Positions 26,046 through 30,038 of a stretch of 30,038 nucleotides of DNA are shown piece after piece. A model generated the notes under the pieces. The model did no database searches. It was given only the letters and a program-made list of their open reading frames with translations, and was not told where the DNA came from. Every line of letters starts with the position of its first letter. The first letter of the stretch is position 1. Where the stretch lies: positions 1 to 30,038 of the forward strand of contig RMBW01000198.1 of NCBI GenBank assembly GCA_004009845.1, read 5' to 3'. This DNA is from Davidsoniella eucalypti (taxonomy: Eukaryota; Ascomycota; Sordariomycetes; Microascales; Ceratocystidaceae). The position numbers and the translations under genes were made by a program.

Positions 26046-26172
26046 TGTACTACAAGTTGTTAATATTTGAATAAAGGCTATATTATTATCATAAGTCAAG
26101 AGGTAAACTCATTAGTGCTGGTAGATTTCAACTGAATGTAAAGATATTCCAATTGTATCACTGTGGTTGGAG
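26046..26172 (+). repeat. Decayed repeat rep-E, right copy
   Basis: This is the inverted relative of 3610-3735. Similarity starts at tgtactacaagttgttaata and continues through cattagtgctggtagatttc. Both copies are interrupted by stops and indels. Confidence 0.55.
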
Positions 26173-28625
26173 ATCATCGAGATTCACGATGTCATTTACA
26201 TGGAATAATTAGTATGTTAGTACATATTCAAGTGCTGAGAAAGCTAGTGGCTGTTAGAGATACAATGACAAAGGGTATATTAGTGAAGCTGGTGGAGTTG
26301 ATGAATCAAGGAATAGCTTTAGCATAAGACAATGATATATTTGGTTTTAGGTTCATTGGCATAGTAGATGAAGATTCAAGTAAAAACACAATAAGAAATA
26401 TACACAGGGCTAAGTGGGTGAATGAATACATGATTAAGTATATGTTCGCTACACTATCACTATTAAGCATGAATGGCTTTAACGGAATGAAATATCCAGT
26501 GAATTGTAAATTCATGATGATTCATATTAACAAAGACATCACATACGTAACAATAGTACAAGGCGAAATAAAACAATACAGCTAATGTATAATACAGGTG
26601 AATAGTATTAATAGTAAACAAGATGGAAGTTTTTAAATGAAGAACAAGTCTGTTATTTAATTATAAAAAATGAAGGTAGTAGAATTATATTTTAATTCAG
26701 TAGTCATATTAGCAACTAGATGAGAGTGGTGATTCGATAAGCGAGATCGGAGTAAGGGTTAGATGGGTTATTGAGATGTGGAAATACAAACAAATGATTA
26801 AAAACTCAAAACAAGGAAAACGTTTACTGGTTAACAGAAATTGCTTTTGTGTAAGATATAAACAGTGTATGCTAGGGGCTAATTAAATTATAATGAGAAC
26901 TTGGGAGTGTAAATTCATATACCGTCGTAAAGTAGATCTGAACTTGTGTAGATTGAAATGAGCATTTAATGGAAATGAAGTCACTAGATTTTACTAATAA
27001 CTTGAAGGTTGTTTAACAATTCAACTACAATTATAGCTTGTATTAACAAGACTTCATTGGGTATAGAGATATCTGTTTGTAGTAATTCTAGAAGAAAAGC
27101 AAGTAGAAAAATGGAGAAGGGGATGTGGTATAAGTTGAAATATGACAGAAAGATTTCCATATATAGGTAAAGTTTCACATTTACTTCTGTAAAACTAGTA
27201 ACTAGTAGAATGATTAATGACTTCTAGTAACAAGATTGTAAGTCACATAAGATCGAAAGCTAAGTAATAGAACAATGTATTGTATCTATATGCAACTTTT
27301 CTGTACATAATTCACTATGCATAAAACAATGAATGCAAGATAAGCCTTAGTATGGTAGATGTGCCCTACATGTATGTTTAGGGTTAGATAGAACAAAGGA
27401 GTGATTTTGTTGGAATACGTTCTTGTCATAACTCACTGGTTACTTTGTAAAATTGACCACAATAAACTACGGGATTATGGTGATCTTTTTACACGCTTGA
27501 TTACTAGTATTGCAACATCAGCCTTGAGATTTGAGATTCTTTTCTAGAAATAGATGTAACACAATAAGCTCTGGTTTGAGCTATCAGAAAGACGCCATCC
27601 TGACCGGACTGATTGAGTGACGTTTTGTTGACGTTTTGTGAGTAAGCAAGATAGAAGAAGTTCGTTTGCCTTGAAGTTTGTTTTACCAAATCTGGGGTGA
27701 GAGAAAGGGACGAGAAAAGGAAGACAAGTTCAATTCACCCTATGAATCCTTGTGTCTTTGGTAAAATCTTGCATCAAATAATATCAAGGACAAGGGAAAA
27801 CTACAACCAAATATTTGTCGCTGTTCTCTCAATCATATGCACCTATGGCGTCATAGAAATAACGAGTGCTATATTCTATACTGCAGGGCAACTCTAGCTG
27901 TAAATTACTTGGGATATGGCCGGACTTCAAAAGCCTGCCAAAAACCTGCAAGTGAGTTAACCCACGGAATTGAACAAGGATGCAACCTGGATTTGATCTG
28001 CAGCGAACATGTGGGACAGCCAAGACAAAGAGAAAGAAAAGCCAGGCTAAGATAAAATCTGTGGTATTATAACCGTATGTGGCATGTAATCGAGGCGATA
28101 AAATTCAATGTCGAAAAGAGAGAAATATCGCATACGTAGTTTTCAGGCTGCTTTGGGATATCTTCTTTAATAGCCCAGAAAATTCACCACAAATACGTGA
28201 ACGGATTTAGCCATTGTAAACCCAAAGCTGTCTTTTTTTAATTTTTTAATTTTTTGCCAGATGCGTGGTGGGGCAATTTTATGGGCTTGTTTGCTTTGCA
28301 TGGATTTCCCGACTTTGGTAATCATATTTGTAGTCAAGAATGTACAGTTATATTTGGCCGGCTCAGCGACTATGAAGACGAGATAAGCTGTGCTAGGCCT
28401 AGTTGAGCCGCTAGCTTAGCACTATAATTGGAGGTTGATTGTGTGGCATGCTAAAGTAACGACAGAGTGGAAACGGGTGTCATAATTATACGCCTACACA
28501 AACACATCATACAATAAATTTACTACTATAAAACTTTGTCCTCGATTGTGATGACAGGCCCCGCAAAATCACTTGTGCACAAGAGTTAATTTAGTGTCGC
28601 TAATTGGTTAGTCGGACCTAATCCC
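26173..28625. other. Long AT-rich stretch, nothing identified
   Basis: Frames reach only about 70 codons (26306-26515 minus, 26984-27178 minus, 27837-28055 plus) and show no recognisable domain. Composition suggests old repeat DNA. I see no tRNA, no LTR with a target duplication and no CRISPR-like array. Confidence 0.4.
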
Positions 28626-28630
28626 TATAA

Positions 28631-28653
28631 TTTTTTTTTATATATATATATAA
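28631..28653. repeat. Poly-T and (TA)n microsatellite
   Basis: A run of nine T is followed by seven or so TA units, just outside the LTR of element E3. Confidence 0.85.
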
Positions 28654-28664
28654 AAGATATAAAC

Positions 28665-28843
28665 TGACACGAACTAGGAAGAGGCAATGGCAAGCAATCT
28701 AGAGTAAAGACTTCGATTGATACCGATGAAGGAGAAAGACTAATATCTGTTGGAATACGGCGGGAATAGGTCCCTATTTATAACCGTTTATCTGGCTAAG
28801 TATCTTACTTAGCCAAATACCAACTGGGCCTTAGCCCCTGACA
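28665..28843 (-). repeat. 3' LTR of E3 (179 bp)
   Basis: It is the reverse complement of the E2 LTRs with one difference seen (T for C in the segment attagtctttctcc). Bases outside it are taaac (28660-28664); the partner duplication, if any, is outside the window. Confidence 0.95.
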
Positions 28844-28861
28844 TTAGCCCCCCCCCCTCTC
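28844..28861 (-). other. Polypurine tract of E3
   Basis: On the minus strand a run of ten G precedes the LTR with the same four-base spacer (ctaa) as in E2. Confidence 0.85.
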
Positions 28862-28889
28862 GGATGCTAACTATAATCTAAAACTAATA

Positions 28890-29893
28890 CTAAAATACAT
28901 TTTGCGCTAATAATGGGATGGTGGGTGGGTAAAAAATGAGGCCCCCCCGTAGGGGTGCATGAAACGGGCCCCCTGTCTTGGGTAGGAAGTCAGCTGATGC
29001 TGCTCCAATTAGCGCGCGGTCTAAGAATATGCGCCATGCGAGGGTGTCTTCGATATGTTTCACTGGTTCCCAAGTAGGGTCCTGGTAACCAGACCATTTA
29101 ACCAGTGCTTGTTCATGCCCACGGTATTTCCGTTGGCGGACAATTTCTTCCACGCGGAATTCTCCTTCGGCTATAGCGTCGTCTCCGTATGCTTCCTCCC
29201 TTGAGACAGCCTCAGGTTCGTCGTCTTGGATGACCTGTGAGGGCAGGGGTTAGTCCCTGCGTGTCGTACCTTGCTGATGTGGAAGACTGGGTGGACTAGG
29301 CCTGGAATGTTAAGTCGGACTGCGTGGGTGCCTATCAGGCCTGTAACCGTGTAGCGGCGAGCTAGCCAATCTAGCTTCTTAGAGGGTCTTTCAGAAGCGA
29401 TGTTTTCGCATTTCAGGAGCACTACGTCTCCTATCTGAAACTGGGAGGCTGGCTGGCGGCGGCGGTTAGCTGCTGTCTCCTGATAATCCTGTGCTGACGC
29501 CATGGCAACCTGTGCGAAACTGGTGGCGTCGCGGATTTTGTCTAGGAAGGCCTGGGCGTCGTGTACCGGGGACTGCGTAGAGGATGGTTCGCTAGTGGGA
29601 GATGGCTCGATGATGTCCATGTTGTAACCGTGTGTCGCGAAGAAGGGGGAGATGGCAGTGCTCGAGACGGTGCGGTTGTTTAGGGCGATCTGTGCTTGTG
29701 GAAGGAGATCCGCCCAGTTGTCCTGGGCGAAGGAACAGAAGATCCTGAGGAAGGTTTCAATCTCCTGGTTGCTTCGCTCCTGGGCACCGTCGGTTTGAGG
29801 GTGAAAGGCCGTAGAGAGGCGACGTTTGATGTTGAGACGGCGGCATGCTTCTCCCCAGAATAGTGATGTGAACTGGGGGCCGCGGTCTGACAC
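28890..29893 (-). pseudogene. pol: E3 Pol fragment: integrase core to chromodomain
   Basis: The frame 29893-29171 covers the integrase segment from SDRGPQF through HPQTDGAQERSNQEIE to HPVFHISKVRHAGTNP. It then runs out of frame because a C-run has four bases (29246-29249 on the plus strand) where E2 has five (19966-19970). The chromodomain follows at 29153-28890 in another frame (KYRGHEQALVKWSGY...TWEP). Three more one-base length differences in G/C runs occur near the end. The 5' part of Pol is missing, so it is non-functional. Confidence 0.92.
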
Positions 29894-29924
29894 GATGGCT
29901 GAGGGAAAACCGTGGTGTGCGAAT

Positions 29925-30038
29925 GCCTTTACTCACAGGTTCAGACGCTTCAGCACCAAAAGAAAGACGTCAATCTTCTGCCATGACAACTCTCAGCCAT
30001 CAGCGACCTGTGATCCGCAATCCGTTGGCCATCTGCGG
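29925..30038. other. Unidentified sequence beyond the E3 breakpoint
   Basis: These 114 bases are less AT-rich than the left flank of E3 and show no similarity to E2 or to anything else in the window. They may be the edge of another inserted element. Confidence 0.4.

Larger units (their letters stand above)
28665..29924 (-). mobile_element. E3: 3' end of an E2-family element
   Basis: The 3' LTR, polypurine tract, chromodomain and most of the integrase of a second E2-type copy lie on the minus strand. The sequence is nearly identical to E2 until about 29924, where similarity stops abruptly inside integrase codons (after tattcgcacacc in E2 terms). The remaining 114 bases of the window are unrelated. 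Either the copy is 5'-truncated or another element has inserted there. Confidence 0.93.

Noticed and set aside
28390..28430. Imperfect palindrome (gtgcta...tagcac) as a terminator or transposon end
   Set aside because: The stem is short and imperfect, with no gene next to it and no flanking duplication.
1..30038. CRISPR arrays, bacterial operons or phage genes
   Set aside because: No regularly spaced identical repeats with unique spacers exist, and every recognised feature is eukaryotic and fungal in type.

Overview
The window looks like a transposon-rich, AT-rich compartment of a filamentous ascomycete (Pezizomycotina) genome. The evidence is: two lineages of chromodomain Ty3/gypsy retrotransposons (chromoviruses) with Tf1/sushi-style self-priming; a single dispersed 5S rRNA gene rather than one in an rDNA array; remnants of a fungal PLC-like phosphodiesterase gene; and long AT-rich stretches of decayed repeats with no intact host gene. 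I cannot name the species.

Layout, left to right. 1-6097 is AT-rich decayed DNA. It holds a solo LTR of family B (701-880), a solo LTR of an unrelated family D (2248-2713), and old repeat fragments whose relatives lie in the right part of the window. 6098-12093 is a full-length Ty3/gypsy element (E1): 191-bp LTRs differing at two positions, a cctat target duplication, an intact Gag (507 codons) and an intact Pol with protease, RT, RNase H, integrase and chromodomain. It sits in a degenerate tandem repeat. 12094-14077 is AT-rich. 14078-20554 is a second, related element (E2): identical 179-bp LTRs and a cctac duplication. Its gag and pol carry four one-base frame breaks, and a solo LTR of sister family C (18679-18857, acgac duplication) is nested between its RNase H and integrase parts. 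20555-21788 has no recognisable gene. 21789-23243 is a broken minus-strand PLC-like phosphodiesterase gene, split by another family D solo LTR (22317-22751). A family C solo LTR lies at 23281-23460. 24135-25015 is a minus-strand 5S rRNA gene split by a 748-bp insert with a 14-bp target duplication and an (AAC)n tail, as expected of target-primed (LINE-machinery) insertion. The rest is AT-rich, up to 28665-29924, which is the 3' end of a minus-strand relative of E2 that stops abruptly in integrase.

Working together: E1 is the only element that looks able to express all its own proteins. In both elements the LTR carries a TATA box about 55 bases before a sequence that pairs with the primer-binding site two bases after the LTR, so the 5' end of the RNA can prime its own reverse transcription. 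Gag ends in a U-run followed by a stop, with Pol in the -1 frame. The chromodomain at the end of Pol is expected to direct integration to methylated-histone chromatin, which fits this nested, gene-poor setting. The main observations are the split 5S gene, the conserved hydrophobic N-terminal module of Gag in both families, the self-priming design, and the consistent single-base losses in E2.
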